Source of the DNA: Prunus persica
Lineage: Eukaryota > Streptophyta > Magnoliopsida > Rosales > Rosaceae
DNA: 64,000 nt
Direction of reading: 5' to 3'
NCBI RefSeq assembly: GCF_000346465.2
Contig: NC_034015.1
Coordinates: forward strand, 3,268,658-3,332,657
Shown here: piece after piece, positions 23,463 to 34,025 of the stretch
How the letters are laid out: every line of letters starts with the position of its first letter
Numbering within the stretch: the stretch's first letter is position 1
The notes under the pieces: generated by a model
Told to the model about the DNA's origin: nothing
The model's database searches: none
What the model saw: only the letters and a program-made list of their open reading frames with translations
Position numbers and translations under genes: made by a program

Positions 23463-26400
23463 GGGAGGGAGGGAGGGAGGGAGGAAGGGGGGAAACAGAG
23501 TTTTGAGAGGTGTAAAGGCCGGGTAGTCTAAACTTTGAGAAACTTGCAAGGGATTCTTGAAGTGAGCATTTTAATATTTCTATGCAACACATAATGATGG
23601 AAAAAATTCCATAGGCTGACAGCTGAATCATCAAAATGTTTTTTTTAGCTACATGGGTCATCACTTTAAATAAAAATTCTATGCATCAACAAATTATGAA
23701 CATTCATTTTTCTTTACCTTGACGAAGCCACTAGTTGAAGACCATGGTTCAGATGTCCATGTGTTTGTCTCCCAGAGATAAAATGTTCCATCACTGTAAA
23801 AGAACAGAATGATCATCTTATGAACCAGCTTCAACTAAGAGTGGGACAAACAAAATTAAAGTGCAATTACTCAAAGAAGAAAGTACAATTTTGCTGAGAA
23901 AAAGTAATCCCCAGTTGGCGACCACTTCAGCATTGATATGCCACCTAGCCCTCGTCTAATGGGTGTCCCAAGCCCTGATAAAGCAAATACAAAAAATGAA
24001 ATCATACGTTCCAAAAGTAGAGTTTACTTTTTCTGCTTCAAAAAAGTTAGACAATCTCATCACTCATCAAAAAAATAAAAAATAAAAGATTTTGGATAGA
24101 GGGGTTTGGCGGTAGGGAAAGAAACACAAATATTAACTCAATAATGCTAGAGTCTGCTCAAGCAAAAACAGCTTTTAGAAAGAGCTTTCTAAAATAATTT
24201 TGAAAGCACTTAAAACACAGAAAAAGCACCTCAGTAAAATATACCAAACCACAATTCATTGCTTCTTATAAGGAAAGCAAAGAAACACTATCAATATTTG
24301 TATAATATTCCATTGCCTGCTCAAGCACAAGTAGCTTATAGAAAGCACTTCCTAAAATGTTTTTTTTCTTTTCAAAAGCATCTAAAATACAAGCAAAAGC
24401 GCCTTGGTAAAATATACTAATTCAAAATTCATTATTGAAAAGAAAATCGCATGCAAGTTGTTACAAAGCAATCGTGAATGAAGCCTTACCTTCTCATTGT
24501 TTTTTTCCCAATCTTCACAGTACATACCAAATCATTCATAAAAAAAGGATTAATTAATAGTTCTCAGAAACCAACATCAGTTCTACAACGGTATATGCAA
24601 CTCAAGTGACAAATACTTGAGGTTGCTGTTAAGCAAAGTGTAAGTAAGATCAAGTTATTTGGACAAACAAAACTAGAATGGTTGTGGTAATGTAGTAATT
24701 AACATGCTAATGATGATAAGCAAACATCAATTTTAACATGCAAAAAAACAAGAAACAATGTCTGGTGGTAATGTAGTAATTAACATGCTAACGATGATAA
24801 GCAAACATACTAGCTTTAACATGCAGAAAACATAAAACAATGTCAAGCAATAGCCAACAAAGTCACCAGAAAACTAGAGAACACATTACGAGTGAAAGTA
24901 GCAGGTAATATATGATCAATACCTTGAGCAACATCCCATATGGTAAATGACGAGCTCTCATAAGAGCCTGATGCCAAATATGTAAATACACGTCAAGGAA
25001 ATCACATATAGCACTACTGAACAAAACTGAAGGTGAAAACAAGTGAAAACAAAGGCTCTTTTTCAATACAAAGAAAACAGGGCCTTTGTTACTACTTGAG
25101 ACAAAATCCTATACCATCCTTCCTAGTATATAGAAAGAAAATTGATGTCATTCAATAATACTATAGAGCACGTAAATTTATGTGGACTACTGCAACAAAA
25201 TGCAAAAGGAAAACAAAAGCTAAAAAGTTTTCTCAAATTTTTTAATAATCATATGTAGATGACAGTGATAAATTGCAAGAAAGCCTATATTTTCATGCAG
25301 AGTCTCATCAATTTAACATAATTGAAAACCAGAACAGAGATTGTTTGGATATCTTCCATCGGGACTCCATGACAGTGCACTAATCTGTTCCCCATTATGA
25401 CTTCGAAGAAAATCCACCAAAGTATATCGGACTCCAGAACCTCTAGAGAGAGTTCCCAAGAACGAAGAAGCACCAGATCTGACAGAGGCTGCACTTCCCG
25501 GGAAAGAAGCAGCCCAAATGCAAATTCCACCACTGAAATTAAATCCCACGCAATGAGAGAAAATCAGACTTACAATCATATTGCCCATCTAAATACATAA
25601 AATGTAGATATGCAGAAACTATGATACTTGCTTGCATGCTACGGAAAGTTGTCTTCCACCATTTGGCCTCCACTCAAGTACCTTGACCTCTCTCTGGGAC
25701 TCATTAGCCAAAATGCACGGCTCCTTCCCCTCTGTTGAAGTATAAATTGTATTGGCAAGCCAACGAAAATAGCAGAGAAACAACTTATACAGTTGAAACC
25801 ACTAACTAGTACAGCATCTAACCTGAATCCTCAAAATCACGAACTATAACTTGATTTGGGCCAGATATAAATGCTATAATATGTTTATGTTGGTGCCAGC
25901 TGACTCCTTGAAGATCAACTTCTGGTAACAAGTTTACCTACAAGTTCAGTTAGTAAGGACCTAGATTTAAGAATCCTTTTACCACTTTCTCATCTAGAAG
26001 TCTTTATGCACTTTCTTCATAACTGCTGTCTCTCATATGAACCTTGTTGCTGCTTAACTACTAACAACAAGCTAAGCAATCAGAGCTAAACAAGGGTTGC
26101 TAATACACTGATAAGATAATGTAAACTTGTCATGGCAACGTGGACTCAAGGCCATAACTCTCCAGTTGCATGGTACATGCTGGACATGGCATTTAAAACT
26201 TTATTATCTTTCTGAATAATTAGGGTGAATTTGTAATTTATGTGTCATATCTACATTCAACGACTTTTGAGGGGCACATGTCTTGACACTAATGGGCGGC
26301 TGAAACATGGCACAAACAGAGATGCTTCTTCAACAAATATTGGATGCCATGAAACAGAAGTCGAACCAAATATTGGGTTAGCATTACTGCTACTCCGCTC

Positions 26401-27066
26401 AGATTATTGGTTTGTCTTGCCCAATAAATCTCATACTCAACATGGTATTTGAATGCTTAATTAGATAATGCCTAACTCAACTCCCATTGTAAGGTAATGA
26501 CACTTCCAAAAGGGCCGCATGCAAAAATACACACACAAATGGAAAAAAGTTCAACTGGGTGATTAGTAAATACAGAAAAGAAAATGCAACACACATGATT
26601 AGGATGGAAGAGAGGTGTGAGAGAGCGGTTGAGGATCCCCTGCAAAGTTTGTAGAAGTCCCTTTGTTGGAGCTGTTGTTGCAACTTGTTGGTCGTCCTGC
26701 TCGGGGCTCGGTGGCCGCGCCAGCTGATCCGACTGAAACGGAACCGGACTGAATACCATTCCCTACACAAAAATTTCACATACACCCCCAAATTCCAATG
26801 CCACATGAACACGATCAATAATGTACAATGTATTTAAGAACTGAATTTAAAAAAAGATTCACTACTCACAAGAATCTTTCCATAAGTGTCCTTGGCTACA
26901 TCATCCGAGAGGCTCTCAGCAGTGACTGCAAATTATATGCATATATAATATGAATATCAATTTACATGTAAAACAAGTAGAGAGAGAGAGAGAGAGGCTT
27001 GTTCATACTGAGGTCGCGATTGATTTCGCATATGGAGACAGAACCAGGATGAGGAAAGGAAGGCAT
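20759..27066 (-). CDS. AAAS: ALADIN (AAAS), WD40 nucleoporin (14 exons, 446 aa)
   Basis: WD40 scaffold nucleoporin of the cytoplasmic ring of the nuclear pore, expected to dock via the NDC1 membrane ring. Exons: 27066-27009, 26925-26870, 26762-26595, 25937-25823, 25731-25632, 25532-25353, 24981-24923, 23974-23887, 23793-23718, 23270-23171, 22320-22269, 21388-21251, 21093-21006, 20821-20759. The phases close perfectly to 446 codons plus TAG, as long as the Arabidopsis protein. The start MPSFPHPGSVSICEINRDL and the end CCTYPLIFRSHVLP are family hallmarks. WD-type blocks run from about residue 95 to 400 (VSWHQHKHIIAFI, LEWRPNGG, LSWSPDGRYL, LKWSPTGDYFF, IAWDASGERLAVSF). Intron 5 needs a GC donor and intron 6 an AT-AC pair; all others are GT-AG. 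Intron 10 holds an antisense LINE fragment. It appears functional. Confidence 0.94.
22862..23110 (+). mobile_element. LINE reverse-transcriptase C-terminal fragment in ALADIN intron 10
   Basis: One plus-strand frame reads RNPWKGISRGYNAFQSGCKL, then VVGRAVNVRFWEDIW. This is the typical region before the zf-RVT domain of plant L1-type elements. It is only about 80 codons long, truncated on both sides, and antisense to the host gene. Confidence 0.7.
23412..23484. repeat. (GA)n microsatellite followed by (GAGG)n
   Basis: About 23 GA units are followed by GAGGGAGG-type repeats, inside ALADIN intron 9. Confidence 0.95.
24145..24440. repeat. Two diverged ~150-bp related units in ALADIN intron 7
   Basis: Both halves share the order TGCTCAAGCA, AGCTT-TAGAAAG, CCTAAAAT or TCTAAAAT, AAAGCA-C-AAAACA, AAGC-CCT-GTAAAATATAC and ATTCAT-TTG. 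They look like a duplicated MITE or two adjacent copies of one family. No target duplication was identified. Confidence 0.45.
24684..24845. repeat. 81-bp tandem duplication in ALADIN intron 7
   Basis: Two adjacent units both begin gtggtaatgtagtaattaac and end acaatgtc. They differ by a few substitutions and a 1-3 base indel. Confidence 0.85.
24982..25352 (-). other. Probable U12-type AT-AC intron (ALADIN intron 6)
   Basis: On the coding strand the intron starts ATATCCAA directly after GGAAG and ends TATTTAC before ATATTTGGC. A perfect U12 branch-point match, TTCCTTGAC, lies at 25000-24992, with its A ten nucleotides from the intron end. Joining these sites restores SPDGRYLASGSYESSS. No GT-AG pair nearby restores the conserved sequence. 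Confidence 0.8.
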
Positions 27067-27642
27067 TTCTTCCTTGTGTTGGAGTTTGGCGACGACTAGG
27101 GTTTCGTCGTGCCTCTTCTGTGCTCACACTTCTTCCCACTTGTGAAAATGCTCAAGCTCAACTCAGGTCAGTTTCTCAATCGAATTTACCAAATTATATT
27201 GTAATGGGCGACTCTTTTCTGCCCTCCGAAGATTTTTTAATTTTTATTTTCAAATAAATCCTCTGTGCGTAGCTTTCTAGCGGTTTTTAAGATTTTAATT
27301 TTTAATCCCTCTATCGACATCTGCCCTCCCGCTCAATCCGTGCCGGCTGTGAAATTTTATGTTTTTTATATATTTTTTTAATAGGGTGTTTTTTTTTTTG
27401 GAGGCTACAGTTAATAAGGGGAGGGGAAAACTCACACATATGTAGGATTTTCAGCTGTTTTACCCTCTAAAATATGACCTTAAAGGCCAGTTTGGCATTG
27501 ATGTGTTGTGAAAATAATCGTTGTCAGATTTGCTGTGAAAGAAATCAACTATGAAAAAATACAGTTTGGCGTTCGATAAAAAAGTTTTTGTTACTGGTAC
27601 TAATTCCCGCATAATCAGAAAATGATTGCCGCATAATCATTA
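27067..27642. promoter_or_regulatory. ALADIN 5-prime UTR and promoter region; MITE-like end at 27483-27600
   Basis: This is the upstream flank of the ALADIN start, with no other gene. From about 27483 the sequence contains CCAGTTTGGCATTGATGTG and CAGTTTGGCGTTCGAT. These resemble the ends of a MITE whose other side (CCAAACGGAC words) appears at about 33455-33525. The MuDR-like element may therefore have landed inside a MITE. No clear TATA box was assigned. Confidence 0.45.
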
Positions 27643-27898
27643 GGGTTAATTACAGTTTAGTACCTTGTAGTTACAACCTTAAGGCATGTTAGTCCCTGTC
27701 TTTTCAATTTTTACAATCGCATACCCCGAGCTTGTAAATTTGTTACAATCCGATTCCACCGTTAGGGTTTTCGTCAGTGGTACCGTTATTCGCTGATCTG
27801 GCACTAATGGGGCCCACTTTTTCGCTAGTTTCGAAGTCCTTCCAAGGGCATTTTCGGACTTGGATTTTTCCATTTCTCCTACCCTCACGCCCTCCAAC
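27643..27898 (+). repeat. MuDR-like element, left terminal inverted repeat
   Basis: About 255 bp pair with 33067-33321 in reverse complement with few differences, through the words TTACAATCCGATTCCACCG and TTTCGAAGTCCTTCC. Confidence 0.9.
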
Positions 27899-28086
27899 CC
27901 TTGTCTTCAGATTAAGCCCACGTGGCATGGGCTAATTCGCTTGCAACTCAGAAATTTTTAAAATTTCTATTTCAACTCGTCATCCATATAGCTCCATAGG
28001 AACAAAAACCCCAAGTTCCCAAATTCTCTCACACCAAATATCTCCAATTCCTCATTTTTTTTCTTCATCAAGTTAGGAAATCTAGA

Positions 28087-28526
28087 ATGAGTGAGACGTG
28101 TTGATGCTTTTGTGGTGGGTTTGCTCGACTGAAAACCTCTGGGACCAAAGATAATCCAGGGAGAAGATTCTGGACATGCTGCTGCAAGGTAATTTCAGTA
28201 ATTTCTTTGTTATTGGGGTGTAAAGGTTTCAAATTGTAAGAATTTTTGAATTGAGTGATTATTTAAGTTATTTACCTCATGTTGAGCAGAAAGGGTGTGG
28301 GTATTTCAACTGGTTCGATCCTCAAATGTGTGCCCGGTCAAAGATGATAATTCCTGGGTTGTTGAAGAGGATAGATAAGGCTAATGATGAACTGAAGAGG
28401 TCGCGCAGGAGAGAGAAGCTACTTTGGTTTTTGATCGTTATTGGTGTTGTTGTTGCTGTGCTCTCAGCAAATGCAACTCAACATAACGGTTCAAGTGGAT
28501 CGAAGACAGTACTGGAACTTGCTTGA
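28087..28526 (+). pseudogene. GRF-type zinc-finger protein carried by the MuDR-like element
   Basis: Two exons are inferred: 28087-28188 and 28290-28526, with a 101-nt GT-AG intron. Exon 1 gives CFCGGFARLKTSGTKDNPGR and RFWTCCCK; exon 2 continues KGCGYFNWFDPQMC. This is the C-x-C-G, NPGRRF-x-x-C, GC-x-x-F-x-W-D pattern of GRF zinc fingers, which bind single-stranded nucleic acid in other proteins. A basic helix (KRSRRREK) and a hydrophobic, probably membrane-spanning segment (LLWFLIVIGVVVAVLSA) follow. Small GRF proteins of this layout are common in plants and inside MULEs. Codon 6 is TGA, so the copy is disrupted unless translation starts later. Confidence 0.7.
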
Positions 28527-28572
28527 TGGTTTCAATTGCTTTTTGTGTACTGCAGGTTTTTGTAAGACCATG

Positions 28573-28680
28573 AACTGGTTGTAATGAAATGGGTTGTATG
28601 AAATGGGTTGTAATGAAATGAGTTGTATGAAATTGGTTGTAATTAAATCGGTTGTATGAAATTGTGGGTTGTATGAAATG
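28573..28680 (+). repeat. Tandem GGTTGTATGAAAT minisatellite inside the MuDR-like element
   Basis: Units of 12-15 bp based on GGTTGTA(A)TGAAATG repeat about seven times. Downstream, 28744-28775 and 28817-28848 are a direct repeat (tgcattgatcttagcctgc), and 29060-29155 repeats ACACTTTCCAATACA-TCTGTCC words. Confidence 0.8.
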
Positions 28681-29289
28681 GGAAATTGGAAATTCACCTT
28701 CCTTTTGCAAATTGGCATATCACATTCGTTTTGCAAATTTTCCAAAATGAGTGCATTGATCTTAGCCTGCCAACAAAATAATTGATGATACAAAAGAAGA
28801 GAAAGAAAGACATAATGCATTGATCTTAGCCTGCTAACAAAATAATAAGAGTGCACTACACCAAAAGAAGAGTGCATTACATGAAGCATTTCATACCCAA
28901 AAGGTCAAAACAAAATACAATTATACCAAAGGCAGACAAGAACTGTAATGTAGTTTCTCCTTGGCCAAAATACATTACCAAATATGATTCAGACCAAAGC
29001 CAGCAAACAACCACATATGTCTGTCCATACAAAACCCTAATTGATCCTATACACCTTCCAATATAGTTTGTCCATACAAAACACCTAGGCCAAAACACTT
29101 TCCAATACAGTCTGTCCAAAACACTTTCCAATACAATCTGTCCATACAAAACCAATTGATCCTATACTCCAGTTTGTGATTCTTGGACAGAAGCATAATT
29201 GCTACATCTGGTGTTGCTGCGTTTAGTGTTTTTCCTAGCTCCAATTGGATTGTTTGAATCTACTGTAGACGTTGTTGCATTTTTTGCTT

Positions 29290-32200
29290 TCTTTTTGTCT
29301 CTCTTTTCCTGAAAAAACAAACAAAGACAGAATGCTATCACCTATTTCACAGAACCATCATTCCAACAAGCAAATACAATGTGTAAAGTGCAATTACCTT
29401 TAGTACTTGAGCTCTTTGCTTTGCCTTCTCTCTCATTTGATTCTTCCTCTCCATCTCAGCATTATAATTGTCAGGTTTGGAAGCTGGGATAGAACTTCCA
29501 ACAATAGACTTAGCCTTCTTTTTCTTTCCAGGTTGGTTTCTTTCATTTGGTGGCTTATGTCTATGACATGTTACTGAATTATGTGACCCTTTTGGCCACA
29601 TGTACCACATTTGAGAGAGTCTTGGTATCTTCCTAGCTTCTTCCCACTTGTCTTGGTCTCTTTTTCACTAGCCTCTTTCCTCCTAACCTTGGGTGGTCAA
29701 CTTGGTTGTCTATTGTACATAGGAGGTAAGATTTCAGGGAAATCTGTTCTTTCCCATAGGTCCATTCCATTCACAGGTTGTATAATGTTCTCATATGCCT
29801 TTAGGAATGTCTCCTTCATGTAACACTTGTCTATATAGGTGTCAGGCCCATTCCCTCTCTTATGGTTAATAGTTGACATTGCATGCTTACATGGGACACC
29901 AGATAAAACCCAATTCCTGCATGAGCAGGTCCTGTCATCCAAATCAACTATAAACTGCCCATTAGTTGCAGTATCTACTTGGAACTTGGGTCCTCCAGAC
30001 ATAATAGCAATGCAATCAGCAGCCTGTTTTTTGCTGGTTTCAAGCTTTGATAAGGGCCTGGGACACATTGCACGATCCCATCTCATCATCAAATCTCTTC
30101 TCATCTGTATCCTTCTCATCAATTTAACCCTAATATCCTCCATCATTGAAATTATTGGCTTACACCTAGCTGACATTATCTAGGAATTAAAAGACTCACA
30201 TAGGATTGTTCAATAGTATTGGACACTTCAAAGTAGTGTTGAAATGTGACCTTGACCAATGTCTTGGTGGTCTCTCTGGAGCTGTTTCACATAAATAACA
30301 TTTAGATTAGTAAATTAACATTAAGTTTAATTAAACAGAAAAATAATTGTGGTTGCAAATGCTTTTAAAGCATTACATGTTAGCCATGTATAAGCTTCAC
30401 CATCTAATGTCCTCAACACTTCCATTGCCCTTCTAAACTCTGGAACTGTGGTTGCAAATGCAGCCCTCCACATTGCATCCTTCAATATTTTTCCCTTGAA
30501 TACCAAACTAAAGTTTTTAGATAAGTGTCTTGCACAAAATCTGTGATCACAATTAGGCACGACTTCCTCAAAAGCCTCCACCAAGCCTTTTTGCTTATCA
30601 CTTATAAATGCAAATCCATATTGGTTTGCCAACTCAATATCCTTCACCAGCAGCTGCAAAAACCATATCCATGAATCCTTAGTTTCCATTTCCACTTGAG
30701 CATAAGCAATAACCCATGTCATATTACTGGCATCTAGACCAACAGCTGACAGCAATTGACCTCCATAAGGACTCTTCAAATGGCACCCATCTAGTCCTAT
30801 TAGAGGTTTGCATCTAGCCTTGAATCCCTCCTTATAGGCACCCAAGCAAATGTACATTCTATGGAACACAGGCCTCTATAACAATACATTGAAATCACAT
30901 TTGATTTGCACTATTGTTCCAGGATTTGTGTTCCTCAATTCTACAGCATAGTCCCAGAGTCTAGCATATTGTGCAGTAATGGTACCTTCTAGGATTTTCA
31001 AAGCTTTATTCTTTGCCCTCCTAGCCTTAGACAATGATATTCCACTGTTAATATTCCTCTGGATTGTTGCCTTCAAGGACACCATTGGTACAATAGGGGT
31101 TTGTCTTCACCTCCTCCACAAATGTTTGAGCCAACCATGAAGATCTTATCCCTTTGTTTTCCCATACCCTGCTGCATGTGTGTTTGGGATCTAGTCTCTT
31201 CACTTGTAGTGTGTCTTCATGTTGCATCTTGGATACATAAATCTCAAAAGGACAGTTCTCAGCTGCATAAATTGCCCTAATCCTATACTTTTCAGACTTC
31301 ATCCAACATATTTCTCATCCTTCTTTTATTGAAATGGCCTTCAAAGCCTTTATGAAGCTAGAACTATCTGCAACTGCATGCCAACTTCAAACTCGACAGT
31401 TCCCATTTCACAAGAAGGATTAAACTCTGGGAATCTATGACCAGTGCTCTCCTCATCTGATTATGGTGCTCCCCTAAGGTGTTGCTCATCATCAGTTTTT
31501 GCAAACATGTCTTCATTATCCACAAAGTCTCCCACAATTGAAGGCTTTGGTACTGATTGGTCCACATTTGCTCCACCCCACTCACCATCTATGTCAACCT
31601 CATGTAAGAAGACTTCATCATCATCATCCTCATCAATACCGTATTCATTATCCACAAAGTTAGGGTCACTCTCATCATCAGTTTCTGAAGAATCGTTAGC
31701 ATTATCAGCTTCTTGTTGAATTGAGGGGTTCCTCTTCCTAACATATCTTCTTACTTCATTGATCTCAGCATCTACAAACCCTCCATCAACTTCTGCTACA
31801 TTTTCTTTGCCTTTGGAAGTAGCTTTGGTGGCATCATGTTGTACACACCCTTCTACCACCTTTTCTTTGCCTTTGGTAGTAGTTGAATTCATTGATGGAG
31901 TTGGTTTCCTAGTCTTGTGTACCTCATTGGAAGTAGTTTTATCTAACTTATCATGTAGAACAATTGCTTTATCAAACTCTGGTAGCTCTTGAAGGATAAC
32001 ACCTGGACTTCTCACATCATCAGCATAATGATATACTTGTGAAGAATAACGGCAATACGTGTTAGAATCAGTCTGGCTATTCAGAACATCATCAAGGTTG
32101 TCCCGATGATCCATGTACATGTTAATCATCCTATCCTCAGGCACATTTTCACACATTTGAATAACTTTTGAGTCAAACTCCACCTTCTTCAAATCACCCT

Positions 32201-32399
32201 CATCTTCAATCCTATACCAGTAATCAATCCTACCAATGTGCCCCAAATACACAGCCATGCAGTCTATTTCAGTTAAAGACATCTTGTCTTTATCCACATA
32301 ATCAAAGTATGTAACAGTTCCATCCACATAGTACTTGTGTATCAATCTTCCACCATGGTGCATTCGAATGCTAAATAAGCAATCATCGTTTGCATACAT
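29290..32399 (-). pseudogene. mudrA: mudrA-type MULE transposase (broken)
   Basis: DDE transposase of Mutator-like elements, broken into several frames. In order on the minus strand: an N-terminal plant MuDR region (32399-31461, MHHGGRLIHKYYVDG), an acidic linker (EDDDDEVF), the MuDR DNA-binding region with CPFEIYVSKM and KHTCSR (about 31440-31090), a helical part with AQYARLWDYA (31085-30876), the catalytic MULE domain (30869-30327) with first Asp in LIGLDGCHLK, second Asp in FISDKQKG and a CARHLSKNF block, and a SWIM zinc finger CSCRNWVLSGVPCKH (about 29930-29880). A zinc knuckle near 29600 (CGTCGQKGH) is split by a frameshift. A TAA at about 31458-31460 ends the first segment, and stops around 31380-31310 interrupt the DNA-binding domain. 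Usual length is about 700-850 aa; as it stands this copy cannot make a full protein. Confidence 0.85.
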
Positions 32400-33066
32400 A
32401 GATGATCCAACATTAGGCTACTGTTACACATTGCATGGATTTATAGACATACACAGAAATCACCAACTAAATAATTACCACACAGAAAAAATCCAAGAAA
32501 ACACTTTTACAATGCACTTTACTATACCACCTTGAATTATTAAACATAGTAAAGTCACTTTCCACACCAAAAGTCAAACATCACATGGGTTACTATAGGA
32601 CCATAGACCAACTTTCCTTACATAAAGGACACTGACAACAACCAAAAAACCCCAAATATTCGAATTGGGAAACCCTTATCCCCACAACTGTGAACTCAGA
32701 AGCCTAACCCAAAAAAAAAACCCCATATTAAAACCATGTTCCCCAAATATGCGAACTTTGAAACCATTTCCCCAAAAAATAGAACTTAGAATCTTTAACC
32801 CCCAAATAAATCAATATTAAAACCCTAATCTCCAAATATGTGAACTTCGAAACCTTTATCTAGAAAAAAAAAATTCAAATAAAACCTCTATCCCCGCATA
32901 CCGTAAACTAGGTCGTCCTTTCCAGGTGGTTGTGGATCCCAACTCATCGTAGCCTTCTCTCAATCGAGTCTGCGTCGTCGTCCTCTACAACGTATGATGG
33001 AAATCAAGTGGAAGATTTGCAAGTGTGGAAGATTTTTTGGTAATCTGGTGCTTAATTTGTTGACGC

Positions 33067-33321
33067 ATTGGAGAGCGTGAGGGCGGGAGAAATGGAAAAA
33101 TTCAAGTTCGAAAATGCCCTTGGAAGGACTTCGAAACTGGCGAAAAAGTGGGCCCATCAGTGCTAGATCAGCGAATAATGGTACCACTGACGGAAAACCT
33201 AACGGTGGAATCGGATTGTAACAAATTTACAAGCTCGGGGTATGCGATTGTAAAAATTGAAAAGACAGGGACTAACATGCCTTAAGGTTGTAACTATAGG
33301 GTACTAAACTGTAATTAACCC
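33067..33321 (-). repeat. MuDR-like element, right terminal inverted repeat
   Basis: Reverse-complement partner of 27643-27898. The outermost bases read GTAATTAACCC on the plus strand. Confidence 0.9.
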
Positions 33322-33330
33322 TAATTATTA

Positions 33331-33719
33331 AACCCAGCCTCTTTGAAACTGATTAATGCATAATCCAAAAATGAAAGCACCTTATTAACTACTTTCCCTT
33401 ATAGATTTCTCTCACAACAATTTTTAACAATGAGTGATTTTCATAGTTTACCAAACGGACTGGGCTTTCCAAATTTATTTAAAAATCACTTATCGCCACA
33501 AATAAGCAATTCCAAACGGACACTAATTGGATTTAACCCTTCAAACTAAAAAGTCAACTAATTTTGCACTTGAATTTATTAAAACAACTAATTTAGCCCT
33601 TGCTATTATTATTTTTTTCAAATTTCATCCACTTTTCCATTCAAAAGTCAAGTGATTTACTTTTATTATTATTATTATTATTAAAAACTAAAATAGTTAG
33701 AAAAGAAAAAAGTGATACT
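33331..33719. other. Intergenic AT-rich flank with MITE-like words
   Basis: Contains TTACCAAACGGACTGGGC and ATTCCAAACGGACAC, which pair in reverse complement with the GTTTGGCATT-type words left of the MuDR-like element. It also contains an ATT trinucleotide run (33661-33683). No coding sequence was seen. Confidence 0.4.
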
Positions 33720-33902
33720 CTCTCTCCTCGTTATTTGGGTTGGGTCCCAAGCAACAAACACCCTTGAAACCCAGCCCCCAATGTGAATTTTCCGGCGACA
33801 CCCAACACCCTCCCGCCAAAACCCTAACCTCTAGAAACCCAGAGCACCACCGAAGAAGCCATGCCTCCAAAGTTCGACCCATCTCAGGTGGTTGATGTCT
33901 AA
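33720..33902 (+). pseudogene. RPL12: 60S ribosomal protein L12 5-prime fragment (leader plus 13 codons)
   Basis: The ATG at 33861 opens MPPKFDPSQVVDV, the N-terminus typical of eukaryotic RPL12, followed immediately by TAA. The preceding pyrimidine-rich leader (ctctctctcctcg and CCGCCAAAACCCTAACC) looks like the 5-prime UTR of a plant ribosomal protein gene. Homology stops after about 40 coding bases, within codon 14 of the normal gene. Only the 5-prime end is present, so this is not a classical 3-prime-biased retrocopy. A broken ancestral gene or a fragment moved by a transposon is more likely. Confidence 0.7.
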
Positions 33903-34025
33903 AGAACCCAAAATGCATGCAATTCAAAATTGGAACCGGCCAAATCCATAAAACCCCACCACCCCCAACCACCCCAAAAAAAAACCTCTAAATACAGTAT
34001 AATGGGTACCAATTCCTCTACATTC

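Larger units (their letters stand above)
27643..33321. mobile_element. MuDR-like Mutator transposon with ~255-bp TIRs and 9-bp TSD
   Basis: The 5679-bp element is bounded by long terminal inverted repeats that start GGGTTAATTACAGTTTAGTA. It is flanked by TAATCATTA (27634-27642) and TAATTATTA (33322-33330), an 8-of-9 match to the 9-bp duplication expected of Mutator elements. Inside, the plus strand carries a GRF zinc-finger ORF near the left end. The minus strand carries a mudrA-type transposase reading inward from the right end, so the two genes converge. Stops and frameshifts in both genes indicate that the element is not autonomous. Confidence 0.9.

Noticed and set aside
23364..23664. Minus-strand ORFs rich in SL and PS
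   Set aside because: Translations of the (GA)n(GAGG)n repeat in ALADIN intron 9.
26957..27139. 60-aa minus-strand ORF (MGRSVSTEEARRN...) overlapping the ALADIN start
   Set aside because: It is in another frame; the ALADIN start MPSFPHPGSV at 27066 matches the family and all exon phases. This ORF is 5-prime UTR shadow.
28877..29244. Minus-strand ORFs with repeated YWKVFW/CFVWTNYIG words
   Set aside because: Produced by short direct repeats (ACACTTTCCAATACA) in the non-coding middle of the MuDR-like element.
31444..31992. Plus-strand serine-rich ORFs
   Set aside because: Antisense shadow of the acidic linker of the mudrA transposase.
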